The notes beneath the pieces are model-generated. The model was not told the origin of the DNA and did no database searches. It was given only the letters and a program-made list of their open reading frames with translations. A program made the translations under genes and the position numbers. From Pezicula radicicola (Eukaryota > Ascomycota > Leotiomycetes > Helotiales > Dermateaceae): a DNA stretch of 64,000 bases. This document shows positions 34,645 through 47,990 of this stretch, piece after piece; the first letter of the stretch is position 1; each line of letters opens with the position of its first letter. The stretch lies in NCBI GenBank assembly GCA_003008705.1, contig PDUO01000077.1, positions 66,751-130,750 on the forward strand, given 5' to 3'.

Positions 34645-36915
34645 CTACGTCCCAACAGCAGCCCCGTGACGAACTTCTGCTTTTCCAGCAACATTATGAC
34701 GATATGCCCAACTCCTCGATCGTTTCCCGTAAATGTACATCGGAATTGTAGTTAATGTAACACCAATCGTGATTCCACCAATCACGAAAAATACATTCCT
34801 CACCCCTTCAGATGCAACCCAATTGTTCAAGTACTGGGTTAGACCAAAGGCGAACATGTTTTTGATGAAGTTCATAGTTGCGAATGCTTCTCCAGCCTTG
34901 TCTCGGTGACAGTCAATTAGATAGGTTACGATTCCCGTTGTTCCAAGCTGAATACCAAAGTTTATGAATCCTAGACCGATTATGACTGGTATCTCCCAAG
35001 GATTTTGGGCATAGGCGGATTGGCCCCAGGCAAAGAAGCCAGTTGCGGTGAAAAGAAGATATGTGACCATGATTGGAAGGCGGAACTCAGGTTCTGAGGT
35101 ACTTATTAACGATAGCGACTGAAAATTCCATTAAGCAAGCACTTACCGAATGTTCCTCCGTTCTTCAGTGACATCTTCCTTGCAATGCCATCTACCAGCG
35201 GTCCTGCGATAGCTGTTCCCAACAATGAAGCCACAAAAGATGACAGGTTGGTAAGTCCAACAGCTATAATTCCAAAGTTGTACGGTGGTGCTGAGAATAT
35301 CTGTGATAGAGTGACGGATATACCAACTAGCCAGGAGATACAAGTGGTGAAAAGAAGGGTTGCCCAAACAACAGCGGGACTACCCAGCATGAAAAAAGGA
35401 CGAAACAATGTGTTGATGAATGAAACATCGTTGACGTATCCGCTATATGGCAACATTTCTTTAGCCCACGTGTGTGGTGCTTCTGAAACTGGCGTCGTTG
35501 GACCAGAATTTGACGCTGGTGTATCCTTCTCCTCAAGATGCTCTGCATCCATTTTATGCGTCAGATTGATTTCGGTCATGACCTGCAGCGTATTAGCCTT
35601 GTACGATCAGGCTCCTTACGAAGTTTATACGAACGTTATTGCTTCCTAGATCGAGGTTGACAACATTCGTTCGTACATAAGCAGTCTCAGGCATCCAGAA
35701 AAAGGTAAGAATGAGTTGCAATGCGAATGCAGCACCCATTGCATTGAAAGTCGTCTTCCAACCAGCACCAACAATTACAGCAGCGGCTTCTACCTGTTAG
35801 CTACTTCCGTACTGTGACATCCAACTCGATCGCTGGTTTGATTTCAAGGGGATTATGTCTTACCGATAGGCTGGGCCAGGTTAATCCCACCAAGTACGCC
35901 TTAACGCAGGTCAGCAATAACCCAAAGAATTAGGCATATATGGAACAGACCAAGATTGAAAATCGCGTTTCTGTAGCCTCTTTCATGAACAAACCTATCT
36001 TTTGCATAAGTATCAAAAGCCAAAGCATTCCAAAGGCATCTAGCAACTCACCAAATATCTCCAATAGATGCTGGAATAAGAGCTTCCATTGGTCCCATAC
36101 AAAGACCTTGAACAACTCTAGCTGCTACAAGGGAGACGAAGCTTTTTGCTGCTGCTGCCCAAAAGCATGAAATTGTCAAGCCCACCGAAGTGATCAAGTA
36201 CACTGGTCTCTTCCCATACTTGACTGCTAGAGCGTTCCACATTATACTCCTGAATTTCGTCTTAGTAGAGAACTTTAGAAGACTCGCTTTCAACATTCAG
36301 GGGATGCGTTACCCAACTGCAATGGCTACAATCACCCCGCCTTGGACTCCGGATACGAAGGTAGAGCTAAATAGTAAACACTCAGAATTAGTTCATCTAC
36401 CTGAAGCTTGCAAAAATTGCTAGTGTTCAACTCTGGACTGTTCCATAAAATCCCAAAAGGGCGACTTTCCTCGAAGAAGCAAACCAATACTTACAGATTA
36501 ACATCCCACTCCGTGGCCAACTCTACGAAAGCAGCACCAAGCAGAGGACCTTAAAAATTCCAAATTGATTAGCATCGATTCAACAATGGCATGGAAGCAA
36601 AAATATTTAACTCGCTGTAAAATTCGCACTAGAATAGGAACAAGGAGAAGAAGAAGACGAACCAACAGCTCCTACACATCCACACCCGTAGGCGAAAGCG
36701 ATGGTGAATCTCTCTTTCTTCCATCGCGACCAATTCAGAGGGTCATTCGGTGAGTCTGATGGCTGAGGAACAAGAACGATAGTACCAGTCGGATCATGTT
36801 TTAACATAGATGAATCAACACCGCTAATGTTGTATACTTCGCGACCGAGTTCGTTCAAAGGTGCTGTGCCTGGAACATGTTCCAGCTTGTGATCCTCGAG
36901 TACCCCTAAACCCAT
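34645..36915 (-). CDS. MFS transporter, DHA1-like, 559 aa
   Basis: Nine exons join in phase: 36663-36915, 36495-36549, 36313-36366, 36052-36249, 35951-35994, 35864-35899, 35635-35789, 35147-35582 and 34645-35093. Several introns use weaker donors (GTTCGT, GTCTGT), and the third exon pair is the least sure. The N-terminal tail ends in the fungal DHA1 signature DPTGTIVLVPQPSDSPNDPLNWSRWKK. MWNALAVKYGKRPVYL is the loop 2-3 motif and AARVVQGLCMGPMEALIPASIGD the motif C region. VIVGAGWKTTFNAMGAAFALQL closes TM6, and a long cytosolic loop precedes the C-half. These proteins export drugs or carry small organic cations or metabolites; no substrate is assignable. Confidence 0.88.
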
Positions 36916-37822
36916 CGTATCCGATTTCGACTATGCTGAGTAGAAATTTTGCTTATTAGGTCGCGAAGACTCCGTGCGTGATGCTCTTTGTAAAATATGG
37001 GATAGTGAATAAGTAGTAGCACTCTGACATGTATTTTTGAGGCGACAATAAAAGACTATCGAATGTTCAAAAAGGGCCAGGAACTAAGTACCCCCAATTT
37101 CAAGCCAAGGATTCAGGGCTAGCTAGCTAGCTTCGGGGAGGAACGTCTCAAATGTCGGGTGTGGGGGAAACCCCACAACAATTCCATTTGTTTTGCGGGG
37201 TCAGTCGCTTAATTGAGATGTTTTGTAGAATTTCGGGGAGGACATTGGCTTTCTGTATGTTTCTACTACTGTAGGTCCCTAGTTGTCACGCATAATTAAT
37301 GTTTAGATGTCAGAAGTACAGTAGTAGCCGCGAATGTCTTGTCGGGTATATTCCATCTGATTTTCTGGAAGTGTAATAGTACACACTTATTCCGGAACCG
37401 GACGCCCGGAGTTAAGGTTTATTAGCTATCCCACATCACAACAATCAAGCGAATATTGTGTGGCGCTCGCTTAATAAAGACTTATTGTTAACTTGTTATT
37501 CACCTTGTATAGACCTTCGGGGAGTACATGCCACGTACCTAGATACATTTCTATGATCGGAATTAGAGTTTTGACTTAGCATAGGTTGACATCTGGAGAT
37601 ATATTACTGCTGCAGTTATTTTTATCTTTAGTGGAACGTCATCTCGACAAGATGACCTTTGCTATAAATCAAGGAAGCAGAGTGCTTTCTAAGTCATGAA
37701 GAGAATTCTAAAACAGTAGCTTGATGTTTCGAAGGTTGCAGCATTCACACGCATCTTAGCAATAGAAGGATCATATTTTAAATTCTCAGTATAATAGCCA
37801 TTCACAAAGTCCATCACTTTAG
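36916..37822. other. gene-free spacer
   Basis: No frame of note. It includes GCTAGCTAGCTAGC at about 37120-37132. It should contain the MFS promoter and the 3' end of the ankyrin gene. Confidence 0.5.
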
Positions 37823-40800
37823 TCAAACCTTCTTGTAATCCTTCAGGAGCTTTGAAATCAAAATATTTCCATTCGATGCCGCCAATTTTGCTGCCCGCTT
37901 ACATCGCATTTCGAATCCTTCGATTTCGGTATCATTTTTCAGTAGCAGAGACACGATATCGAGACGCCCATGTTCCGCAGCTGCTTCTAGTGCTGTTCTA
38001 CCACTATTCTTAGCCGCGGGCGCATTTATATCTGCTCCAGCCTTGAGGAGTAGTAAGACAATTCGGAGATGACCGCCTATCGCAGCTGCTTGTAATGCTG
38101 TGACGCCAGAGGACTCTCCGGCTGGAAGATTGCAATCTGCTCCATGTTGTAACAATAACGCCACAAGAGAGATTTTGCCTCTACTTGCAGCAGCCTGAAG
38201 TGCTGTTCGGCCCCAAAAACGCTTAGCAGGCGCGTTTACATTGGCTCCTGCTCTCAATAGAGTTTGGATGATATCGATGTTATCTGTGTCAATTGATCTC
38301 TGAAGCGCTGTGTCTCCGCCGTTAGAGGTGCCGTTGACGTCGGCACCTGCATTTAGGAGAAGTTCTATCACGTCCAATTCCTCTTTACTGACGGCATTTA
38401 GGAGTGGCATTCCATACGTAGCACTCGCTCTATTCACATCTACGCCAGCTGTGATCAGAATATGGATTGTCTCCAGCATCTCCTTGTCCGCGGACCAATA
38501 CGCTGAGAGTGCTTCACCAAGAGCTGTGGTTTGTGGTGAAGCACAATCCGGTAAGGTGTTGACATTCGCTCCCTTTAATAATAACAGTTGTACCAATTCA
38601 GGATCGCAATTACTGGATGCTAGCTCTAATGGCCTCTTTCTGATTGTATATCCCGAGACCGGCTCGATTGACAGGTTAGGGTCTGCTCCGGCATCTAACA
38701 AAATCCGCACTATATCTTTATGACGATTCTCTATTGCTGCTTGAAGAGCTGTCCTTGGGCGATAATACCCCCAAAATCTGTTAAGATCAGCACCTGCGTG
38801 GATTAGACATTCGATACTTTGGGTTGCTCCGATTGCCGCAGCTTTGACAAGCGGTGGCTTTCTATTTGATTCGCCATTCGGATTGGTAGTCTTGAGCAAC
38901 CTTTGAACCAATTCGATGTTATTATTCTTCATGGCAATATAAAGAGCTGATACACCGCCGACACAGCTCGCCGCTGCGTTGATGTCTGCTCTTGCATCAA
39001 TCAGGACATCTACTGCTGGCATGTGACTCTGTTCCAGTGCTGCCTGTAATGCTGTTCGGCCATATTTGGCTGCTGCGGTAGCATTTACGTTGGCACCAGC
39101 TTTCAACAAAATCTTAATGATCTGAGGGCAACCGAATGATGCTGCAGCTTGAAGACAAGTTCGACCTCTTTCGGGGCTAGGCTCGGCATTAACATCAGCC
39201 CCAAGACCGATTAGTCTTTTAACAAGTTCCTCATTTCCTGTCTCAGCTGCCACTTGAAGACAACTTCGGCCTCTGACAGGGCTAGGTTTAGCGTTGACAT
39301 CAGCACCAAGGGCAATCAACATTTCGACAAGTTTGGCATTTCCTGACTCGATTGCCGCTTGAAGTGCAGTACGGCCTGATTCGGGACCTGCGGGGATATT
39401 TACATCGGCCCCCGCATCAACCAAAGCTTGGAAAACATCGGTATGGCCTGCTGCTGCTGCTTCCTGAAGAGCTGTTTTCCCATCGATTTCGGGAGAAGGA
39501 GCATTAATAGATGCACCATTTCGAAGCAGAAGCCTCACTAGTTTAACATTGTTCAATTTTGCAGCAATCTGCAAAGGGGTTGGTCCATATTCACACCCAT
39601 CGACTTGCGCTCCTGCTTGTAGTAATAGTCGAACCATCACGGCATTTTCATTACGGACTGCATGTTGGAGTGGAGTCCTGGGATAATTGTAATCGAGTTC
39701 TTCGCGATTGAAAGTGACTTCTTCTTCGTGTTCTTCGTCTTCTACCTCTTCTTCTTCTACCTCTTCTTCTTCGTCTTCTTTTTGTTGTATATTGTCTTGT
39801 TCAGCTCTACTCGGTATGTATCCATCTACTTTTGCGCCTGAATACAGTAGGATTTGTACCATCTCTGTGTTGTTGTTCCTCGCTGCATGTTGAATTGGAG
39901 TATAAAGGTTCAGGTATTGGAGACTACTCATACCTTCTGCTTCAACTGCATCACGAGCTACTTTGTATATATTGCCAGCTGGAGCATCAATATCGGCTCC
40001 TGAATCAAGCAAAATTTGAGCAATCTCGATATTGTTTCCTTTTACAGCACCTTGAAGTGCAGTCATGGAGAGTTTCGTCATCACGTTCACATTTGCTTTT
40101 GCGGCCAAGAGCATTCGGACGAGCTCTAAATCATCGTCCATCACTGCAATGAGGAGTAAAGTCCGCGGAAAATAGAACTCACGAGGTGCTACGTTGACAT
40201 CTGCTCCTGCCTTCAATAACATTCGAATCAAGTCATGGTTTTTCACTCCATCCACAGCTTTTTGAAGTGGCGACATTTCAAAAAGTGACTCGAACTCGGG
40301 ATTGGGATCCGCCCCTGCCTGTAGCAAGGTATGCACAAGGTGAGTGTCTGCTAAAGCCACAGCTTCATAAAGTGCTGTGGTCTTCAGGTTTTGGCCGGAC
40401 GGTATATTGACATCCACTCCAAGAGCAATCAAGGCACGTACTTCTTTTCGATACTGCAGTCTCGTAGCGCTCACGAGCAAATTCGATGCAAAGATTTCAG
40501 TTGTTGGCTTCTTCATACGGACCAACCGGTCCACAACATGAAATTGCCCACATTTCACTATCCAACGAAGAAGCTTATCCGTATGGTGGGCAGAGAGCAA
40601 GTTGTTGGATGAAAGATAGATGGAATAGCGTAGAAGTTGAAACGAAGCATCCAAGATTGATGGGCCGAAGAGCTTCTTGGTATTCTTGACGAGGTCTCCA
40701 TCATGCCGCTCAGGTATTATGTCATTCAAATGAGAAGTGATATTTGAGACATAATCGAGGCTATCCGGATTGATTTTGTTATTTATAATTTCTCCGAAAA

Positions 40801-41720
40801 GTAAACGTGCCTCTCGGTTAGATATTGTGGCCGTCATAGAAAGGGGGATATCGTCCTCTATCCGCCGAGGTGTATTCAAGTCCATTTGGTCGCTCCAGAG
40901 CTGGCCAATTGCCTCGCTAGTTTGATAGTAAGATCCAATGCCTGCAAAACCCCATGGATCGGTGAGGAAATCCAATTGGAGAGGGGATGTGTCACCGAGT
41001 AGAGTCTGCGATAGTCCGAGGGATTGGTCGAAGTGAGAAACCGTGGCAGAATTTCCATTTGGCAAAGTACGGATGTTTTCAACTGATGAATGTTAAGATA
41101 ATTTCCTGTTGATTATAGTTGGGTACATACATTGTGTCTCCACTATGGTCTCAAATTCAAACCAAGGTATATGCAAATACTCCACAACTTCAATAGGCTC
41201 TCCTGGCGGAGTAAGAATTTCAATTCCATCTGGCGGCGCAGGGCTTGATGCTGCAGAAGATAAGCCTTTGATCCACGAAACAGTATTTCCAGACTCCTTA
41301 CCCGCTATTGGCACTAACTGCGAGGACGGCACGGAATACCGTGATAATTCCTTCTTGAGTTTTTTCCCCGAAATCAGCCTCCCGTCGATATATGTCTCGC
41401 TCTCTTTCCCATCCAACTTCCGCTTCTGCAATTTCCGAGCGATGAATTTCCATTTTTCATTTGTAGAGTTCTTCTGGAACCCCCATTGCTTGAGTTTCCG
41501 TATGTATTGGGATTTGCTATATTCCAAGTTAGCTACATTTCAAAGGCAACAAAATTTATGAAGTGTCTCATATTTTAACTAACCTCGCTCTGAATCCGTA
41601 TGTTTCTTCCATGACTTTCATGACCTCATCTCGAGTTTTGTTCTGCGATAAAAATAGGATTTCGATATTTGCTTTGTGTATTTCCCACTCGGAATTTGGG
41701 ATCTTTCGGGTATCTGACAT
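37823..41720 (-). CDS. Clr5-domain ankyrin-repeat protein, 1260 aa
   Basis: Three exons join in phase: 41584-41720, 41131-41516 and 37823-41082. Residues about 6-60 form a Clr5 domain (IPNSEWEIHKANIEILFLSQNKT, then YIRKLKQWGFQKN), a fungal DNA-binding-like module split by the first intron. A basic linker (KLQKRKLDGK) and a variable region lead to roughly two dozen ankyrin repeats from about residue 340 to the C-terminus. Many open with GRTALQAA and close with LLLxAGADVNAP. A Glu-rich stretch (EEEVEEEEVEDEEHEEEV) interrupts the array. Two adjacent repeats share ADVNA-P-SP-RGR-CLQ and look freshly duplicated. There is no signal or membrane segment, so a nuclear or cytosolic scaffold is likely. 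The biological role of such proteins is not established. Confidence 0.9.
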
Positions 41721-42491
41721 CTTTGCGTTTTTTGGCAAGGCAAGCACTGATGCCGTCGGTCTACTTGATTTGAATAGTAGGTACGCAGCACGGCGTTTTG
41801 GGCAAGATAGAATTTCTCGTGTATTCCTTGAAAGGTTGAGCGTTGTGAACAAACAAAGTTACACAATAGGGAGAAAGACTGAAAACTAGCACTTAGGAGC
41901 GGAGGGGGGCATTTGCAAAACTTCAATGGAAGCAATTAAAAAAACAAAACGCTGGCAGACCAGAATTTGCCTTGTCATGTTGCCTTACCCTAATGTAGAC
42001 AACTAAGCGAGGTTGTCGTGTCAGACTTGTCCAGAATTCGTCGCCCAGAATGTTGGATTTCCATTGAGGATGTGACCCTATTGGCGAGTTTTTAACCCCT
42101 GAGCTCAGCTGCAAACATCAAACGCGAATTCTGGCAATCGCGATGGTCTGCCAACGTATGATTTCCTCCGTCCGCAGCCTGACCCCTACAAGTATTGCTG
42201 GGTTATGATTGGCTAATTCCATAATTTGTCCTGTCCTGAATGCTACTCAGTATTGAGGCTTGGAAATTCTCTACCCAGGCCAATGGAACCAATTGGTACA
42301 AGATTACCATAGCAGGCCTTGATTGGTGTGTGCCAAAATTCTGGTCTAAGCATATGTCGAAAGTACATGACTATGTAATGGGCTGGCTCCTCGCTTGTGC
42401 CAGAATTCGCACTTTTCAAACAGTACTATATAGATAAATACAGCCTAGTATGCGTCGAAATGAACCAAATCAGCATATGCTCTCAGTTCCC
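41721..42491. other. intergenic
   Basis: Contains the promoter of the Clr5-ankyrin gene. No coding frame is supported. Confidence 0.5.
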
Positions 42492-42668
42492 ATGGCACTT
42501 TCAACAGAATCTATCATTGCAATCATAGCAGTTATAGTTAACCTCCCGCCCGCCATCCTCGTTTCGTGGAAGACTTATCGAAGGATAAAGATGGCTGACA
42601 TGGACACCGAAGCTTCACGTATACTCCCCATATTTCCTCTTTCGAAGTTCCTAAGTAACATTCAATAG
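42492..42668 (+). CDS. possible first exon of a small membrane protein
   Basis: ATG at 42492 opens a 58-codon frame with one clear transmembrane helix (SIIAIIAVIVNLPPAILVSW) and a basic flank, like the N-termini of many uncharacterised fungal membrane proteins. No downstream exon could be joined, and the following sequence is stop-rich. It may be a leftover exon. Confidence 0.3.
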   Translation: MALSTESIIAIIAVIVNLPPAILVSWKTYRRIKMADMDTEASRILPIFPLSKFLSNIQ

Positions 42669-44423
42669 ACACGAGTAACTACGCTGTAGAGACATTCGAT
42701 CGGCGGGGAACATATCCGAATTACTACAGGCAGACATTGAACTCAATCAACGTTCTGGTTCAACTACCATATTAAACTAAACCCGGCGACTATCCAACCC
42801 CTAGATCAGCTACATAAAACTAGGGTGGTGGTAGAGAGGTGAAGGAGCATAAAATCACCAGCACTACTTAGGTTGCTGGGTACGATGTCGATCGACTCTC
42901 CATCCCCGTCTTCCGATGATGTGTTGAAAAGTGTAGCGGGAGGATTTTTGTAGAATTTCTGGTTTTGAATAAGCAACCGGCATCCAAGACGATCATGTAA
43001 GGTGGATATTGTATAAGCTTACTGGGTGTGGGTCGTACTTTGGTCAAAGTTCGAGGTTTCATAGTTCCTGTTTGTTTGAATCAATGCTTAAAATACACCT
43101 CAAAGGCTCGAAAGACGCAATCAGTTATTTGACTTATCTTCTTCCCGCATCATGTGTCAATAGTCGTATGGTGCGTTTGTGTGTCAGAAGCTTCATTTAT
43201 TGGTATCTCGATTTTTAGTTTTCCTGTTGTGAGCCGTAATACAAGTTTACAAGGATAATTAAATATGATAGAAACGAAGATGAGACCATCTTGCAGTAAA
43301 CGTCTTTGCTGTTTAATGTTATTTAAAACGAGTATAAGAAGTAGATTTATAGGCCACCGTTATGCGTGTATCAATCAACTCAGCGTACCAACGCAACTAC
43401 CAAAACCTAGGACTCGCGAGTTTTAGCCGACATCGTCCGTGTATAACTCCTGCTAAGATATAAGTTTATCTACCTACTTAGCTATGCCTGTGGTGTACTT
43501 AGCAGAGTACTTATATATATAGGGCCAATTTTAAGCATAAGCGGAAGCGGGAAAATCACAGCGGCGGGAGCAGAAAAATAGCGGAAGCTGTGTCGGAACT
43601 TCAAAGTATAATTTGATTGTCTTAGGGTACCTACTTAGAAAGCAAGAATGCTAGGGAAATGAAACGCACGATCCTGAGCTTAACATGATCATCAAAAAGC
43701 TTAAAATGCAGATCAATCTCTGACCGATTTTCAGAACGGAAGAAAGCGAGAACTCTAATGAGTTCCTTTCAAGTTATGAGTGCCTACCTAGGAACTAGAT
43801 GGTCAGATCTTAAGGTTAAGGGTGCCCCATATTCGCTAATTCATACGCTGTGGCTAGGCAACGAGCACTTCTAAGTAGCCTGTAGAGGTTGTTTTCTAAG
43901 GCTGTGCTACAGGCATTTGCCCCAGGAGATAAGGGAGCACAGCCTGTAACCGATTCCCATGAGTTTTTGCCACGACCTTTGATAGTGGCGGCAGCTTAGC
44001 TTCACCGCCCGACTACGGGGTATGAGTGCTCATCTTCAAGCCCCCTTCCGTACTTCACCCAAGCTGTTCACCTTCTAACCCATTATTAACAACGTATTTC
44101 TTTGCCACCCTCTATGGTCAGTGTCTCTAAGGCACCACCTAGTGCTAGAGAAATCAGTAGACCATTCATAACGTCTCCGAGTTATCAAAAACAAAGCCTC
44201 TCACAATCAGTTGCGAAAAAGCTCCGCTCATGGACTATCATTCCCCTGCCTTTCCCAACAACATCTAACACTAATGATATGATCTGTGCAATCTGCATCT
44301 CTGATACACTATCTCCTCGAATATCTATAATATTGCCATGATCTTCACCTTTCTAACTTGAGTTGATCTATTTGTTTGAAGTGAGTTTCCAATTTTCCCA
44401 CCCGACAACTGTTACGTCTTCGA
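42669..44423. other. gene-free decayed region
   Basis: Stop-rich AT-biased sequence with a TATATATATA run near 43512. The repeat at 43540-43665 is listed separately. Confidence 0.5.
43540..43665 (+). repeat. GCGGAAGC-rich dispersed repeat, left copy
   Basis: The order AAGCGGAAGC-GGGAAAAT-AGCGG-ATAGCGGAAGC-TTAGAAAGCAAGAATGC resembles 47885-47990 in the same orientation (GAGCGGAAGCAGGGAAAATA ... TAGCGGAAGC ... CTAGAAAGTAACAATGC). Similarity is moderate. The two copies bracket the MYND-SET pseudogene. Confidence 0.45.
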
Positions 44424-47367
44424 ATGGCTTCCAAAGAAGAAGATGCTCCCAAGCACCCCGTGGGCCATGCAATCACTGCCATAAAACGGCCACAATAGGT
44501 GTGGTGGCTGTTCGGCAGCCCCGCTATACGACGAAGATTGCCCCAAGCAAGTATTTTATTGCAGTGCAAAGTGCCAGAAAGCGAATCGAGCTCAACACAA
44601 GGTGGGATGTGAATCACTTCAACCCCGAAAATTACTCAGTCGTACAGCCGTGCGTCTCAAGGAGGCAATACTTCAAATTCGAATGAACGCCTACTAAATA
44701 GCTGCTGAATCAACATGTATTGAGGGCAGGACCATTATTCTCGAAGGTGATCAGCTTCATCAGATGAATTTTAAAATCAATATGGAAGCTCGACCGGACT
44801 TTCGTGGAGCTGTTCTTTTACATCACGGTTGCTCGGAAGCTACGATGTACTTCTACAATTTCGCGGAAGAGCTGTTTGATGGCAAGTTAAGACCCATCAA
44901 TAACCATGAATCTTTGGAATCTAATATCTAAATATATGACAGGATTTTGTACCATTACCGAAGAGTTCAACTTGATTGCCATAAATCAAAGCTGGGTATC
45001 GCCCAGCAACTCCGCAATGGCAGCCTATTTATACCAACACAGTGTGGACATAATGTGTACAGGATCACGTTGCAGAATGGAGAACTTTGGGTAATAGATA
45101 TCACAGGGGCACAGTACGGGTATCCAGAAGTTCTTTTACCTTGGATTGATTACGAACGAGACCGTGTTGAAAAAATTAACGTTCAATGGCTACTTGGCCA
45201 TATGCGAAATACACTTGCCAAATCTTTCCTTCAATCGTCCCCTGAGCCATTTGTAGCTGCCAGGCCTCAGAAAGACAGCTTTACAAAAGCTCTGGATGAC
45301 CAGATCCCGCAGTGGTCCAAAGAATATGGGGGCAAGTTGTCGTCCATGCTTAGAGGATCATCTGATGCAACTTTTCAAGCTACGCGATAGAAGTTCTCGG
45401 AACAGGTCAATGACCTTATGAAGGCATCCATCGAGAATTTGTATAGCCATCGGGAAATTAAGGTCAGAGAGAACCAGATAAAGACCAAGCTGTCACAGAA
45501 CATTCTTCGTCCGAATGGAAATATGCCGAAAGCATGGTATCTGTTCCATCCCGCGGTTCAACCATAGCCGACCCAAGCAACGAATCCAGAGAATGTATAG
45601 ACACTATTTACAATGGCGAACCTTTCAAGTTTTATTAGATAACATCGCAGCAACTATTCCACTACAGATACTCGCAATAGTGATTCCTGGTGCCGGAACT
45701 GGTCACTTTACTACGAAGGATGTTGCCGCTGGCAAAGAAATGTTTCAATCAAAACCCTTGGTTAATTGTGTAGCGGATGAATTGCACAGCATCGTCTGTG
45801 ATTACTGTATTGCTTTGCTAGCAGTAAAAGCCGGGCACTTCCAAATGGCGATTTCCGTAGGGAAGGTGATCAAATGCCGGATGTGAACGCATGCAGCATC
45901 TGTAAGCTTTGTAGTTACTATTCTAAAGTAAGACAAGTTTGGTTAATTTTTCAATGCCCTTTTATTCTGCAACGGAAAAGAAAGCAGCTAATTCCTTGAA
46001 GGATTATCAGAAAAAGGCTTGGAAAAGCTATCACAAATACGAGAGCAAGGTTTTGACTTCAATGTCAAAAGCAACGGCTAGAACTCGAGCACTTTGTCGG
46101 ATCCTCATCAAGCACAAGTTTAAACTCTTGAAGCCACAGGAGTGGCAAGCCATGGATCTACTCAAATCGTATCAGGGCGAACATCTCGCAACACAATCGT
46201 CCGACCATATAACTGCGACTTCGGTATCGGTAAGAGCTTGTACCGAAAATAATATCGGTGAACACAATGTGCTAGACCTTTACTACAAGATAAACTTTTT
46301 CGTAGAACACTTTCAAATACCTAATCAGTTAACAAAATCCCATCCAGCTCCTTACAAATTGCATGTGCATTCATCCGGCTGGGGGTGGAACCACGGGCAC
46401 AACCCTTGACCTAGTCGGTTCTCTCATCAACCACTCATGTGATCCAAACGCTTTTGTCTTCTTTGAAGGTAGCCAGCTCCGAGTCCGTTCATTGCGGCCT
46501 CTAGTCGCTGGTGATAAAATCACACAGTGTTACGCGGATAGTACCACGGACGTTCTACTGCGCCAGGAGGCATTAAAGTCAGAGTACTTTTTTCACTGTA
46601 ATTGTAGGAATATAGCCAGTCCCCAAATGTTTCTTCGGTACTAATAATATATACAGGTGCAGGATGCCACAGGGAATCGGAAGAACTTAACGCTAGAGTT
46701 TCGATGGACAATATACGACTCGAAGTCTTCGAAGAAGAAAAAACACCCCCCAGCAATACCTTGTACATTTCATAAACCAAGTAATAACAGAGCAAAAGAA
46801 ATCCCTAGCACCCTTCTATGTGGAGCTACTTGAGGAGCTACTTGAGGAGCATGTGAATTTGATAGCCCGACAATCGTTTCCGCAAACGGGTTGGCTAGAT
46901 CATATACCGCCAATCATATCAATTATGATAAAACTTGCGAGGATATGCAGGGCACAAAACAACTATTTGGGTGTGATAAAAGATGGCCTTAATGGATTAC
47001 TATCTCAAACCAGACGTTATGGACGGAACTAGGTTAATGAGTTACTTGAAGCGCTGCAGCTTTTGGCTCCACTCCTGGCCCAACCGAAGGATAGTGTCGT
47101 ATTCAGGAACAAAGAGCTTCTTCCAAGCCGGGATTTGTAGGGCATACACCGTGGGATTTACGTGAATTGACCTTGGCTGCTTGCAAGACTTTTGGACTTG
47201 ATACAGGTTATACGGTGGCAATTTCAACATGGTGTAGTGACGCTCTCGAGTCTGCAGACAAGCCATTCCCAGGGACACCCGCGTTTGCAGAAATATTTTC
47301 TGCCGCGCAATCAAAGCTTCTAACCTTGGCTGACTTGGATAGTAAGAAAAATATTGAAATGTCCTAA
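44424..47367 (+). pseudogene. MYND-SET (SMYD-like) methyltransferase pseudogene
   Basis: The order of a fungal SET/MYND protein survives in broken frames. A MYND finger lies near 44470-44620: CNHC, a one-base shift, then CGGC...YCSAKCQKANRAQHKVGC. An N-terminal region follows at 44947-45390 and ends at TAG 45388-45390. The SET start is near 45690-45860 (GAGTGHFTTKDVAAG, then PLVNCVADE). An AWKSYHKYE insert lies at 46010-46270. The SET core is at about 46380-46610 (GSLINHSCDPNAFVFFEG ... ITQCYAD ... YFFHCNC). A TPR-like tail runs to 47367. Stops and frame shifts separate almost every block, so a lysine methyltransferase cannot be made. The related repeats on either side suggest the whole segment moved or was duplicated before decay. 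Confidence 0.75.
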
Positions 47368-47812
47368 GAGATAGCTAGGTGTGTTAAGTGCTTACGAGGC
47401 ATCGCTAGAACTCTAAAGCTCAAGCCTCAGTGTGTTGGCAAACCAATTTTACATAAAAGTGTTTGGCATTGGGTATAAGCGACAAATGCCGGAGGACCGT
47501 GCAGCACTCTAGAGATTGGATACTTGAGTTGAAGAACTTCAAAGTGTAGTTAAGTTTTATTTACTGTTTTACTGTATGCCTCGTGATCCAAGCTTGCGTG
47601 GATTTGTTTTAAGTCCACTGTTTGCAAGTCTAGGTAGACTTACTATTCCATGTAGCTATAATGAACCTAATGATATAGTTTTGTATACTTCATTACAGCA
47701 GTTAATTTCTTCGTTGGATTTAGGCGATACCCGACTTACTGTACACAGTCGGAAGAAATAAATTTATGTCACAGATCGGAAGTGTGTATCCCGTCGCGTA
47801 AATCACAAGCTT

Positions 47813-47838
47813 TAGCGGAAACAATATAGTTTCCGCTA
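47813..47838. repeat. 10-bp inverted repeat, TAGCGGAAAC/GTTTCCGCTA
   Basis: Perfect 10-bp arms with a 6-base spacer (AATATA). The arm shares the GCGGAA core with the neighbouring dispersed repeat, so it may be part of the same element. Confidence 0.55.
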
Positions 47839-47884
47839 ATCTATAACTTTATTTTCCCTAACCAGATATATGCTGTAACTAGTA

Positions 47885-47990
47885 TCAAGCTTGAGCGGAA
47901 GCAGGGAAAATATAGTAGCGGAAGCGATCAAGAAACCGCGGAAGATGAAAGTGTATCTATCTTAAATGCCTAGAAAGTAACAATGCCAAT
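47885..47990 (+). repeat. GCGGAAGC-rich dispersed repeat, right copy
   Basis: Partner of 43540-43665, same orientation, about 4.3 kb apart. See that entry for the shared blocks. Confidence 0.45.

Noticed and set aside
35897..35915. In-frame TAA in the DHA1 MFS transporter, first read as a nonsense mutation
   Set aside because: An intron with donor GTCTGT at about 35950 and a CTGAC branch site before its AAG acceptor removes it and keeps phase. The gene is intact.
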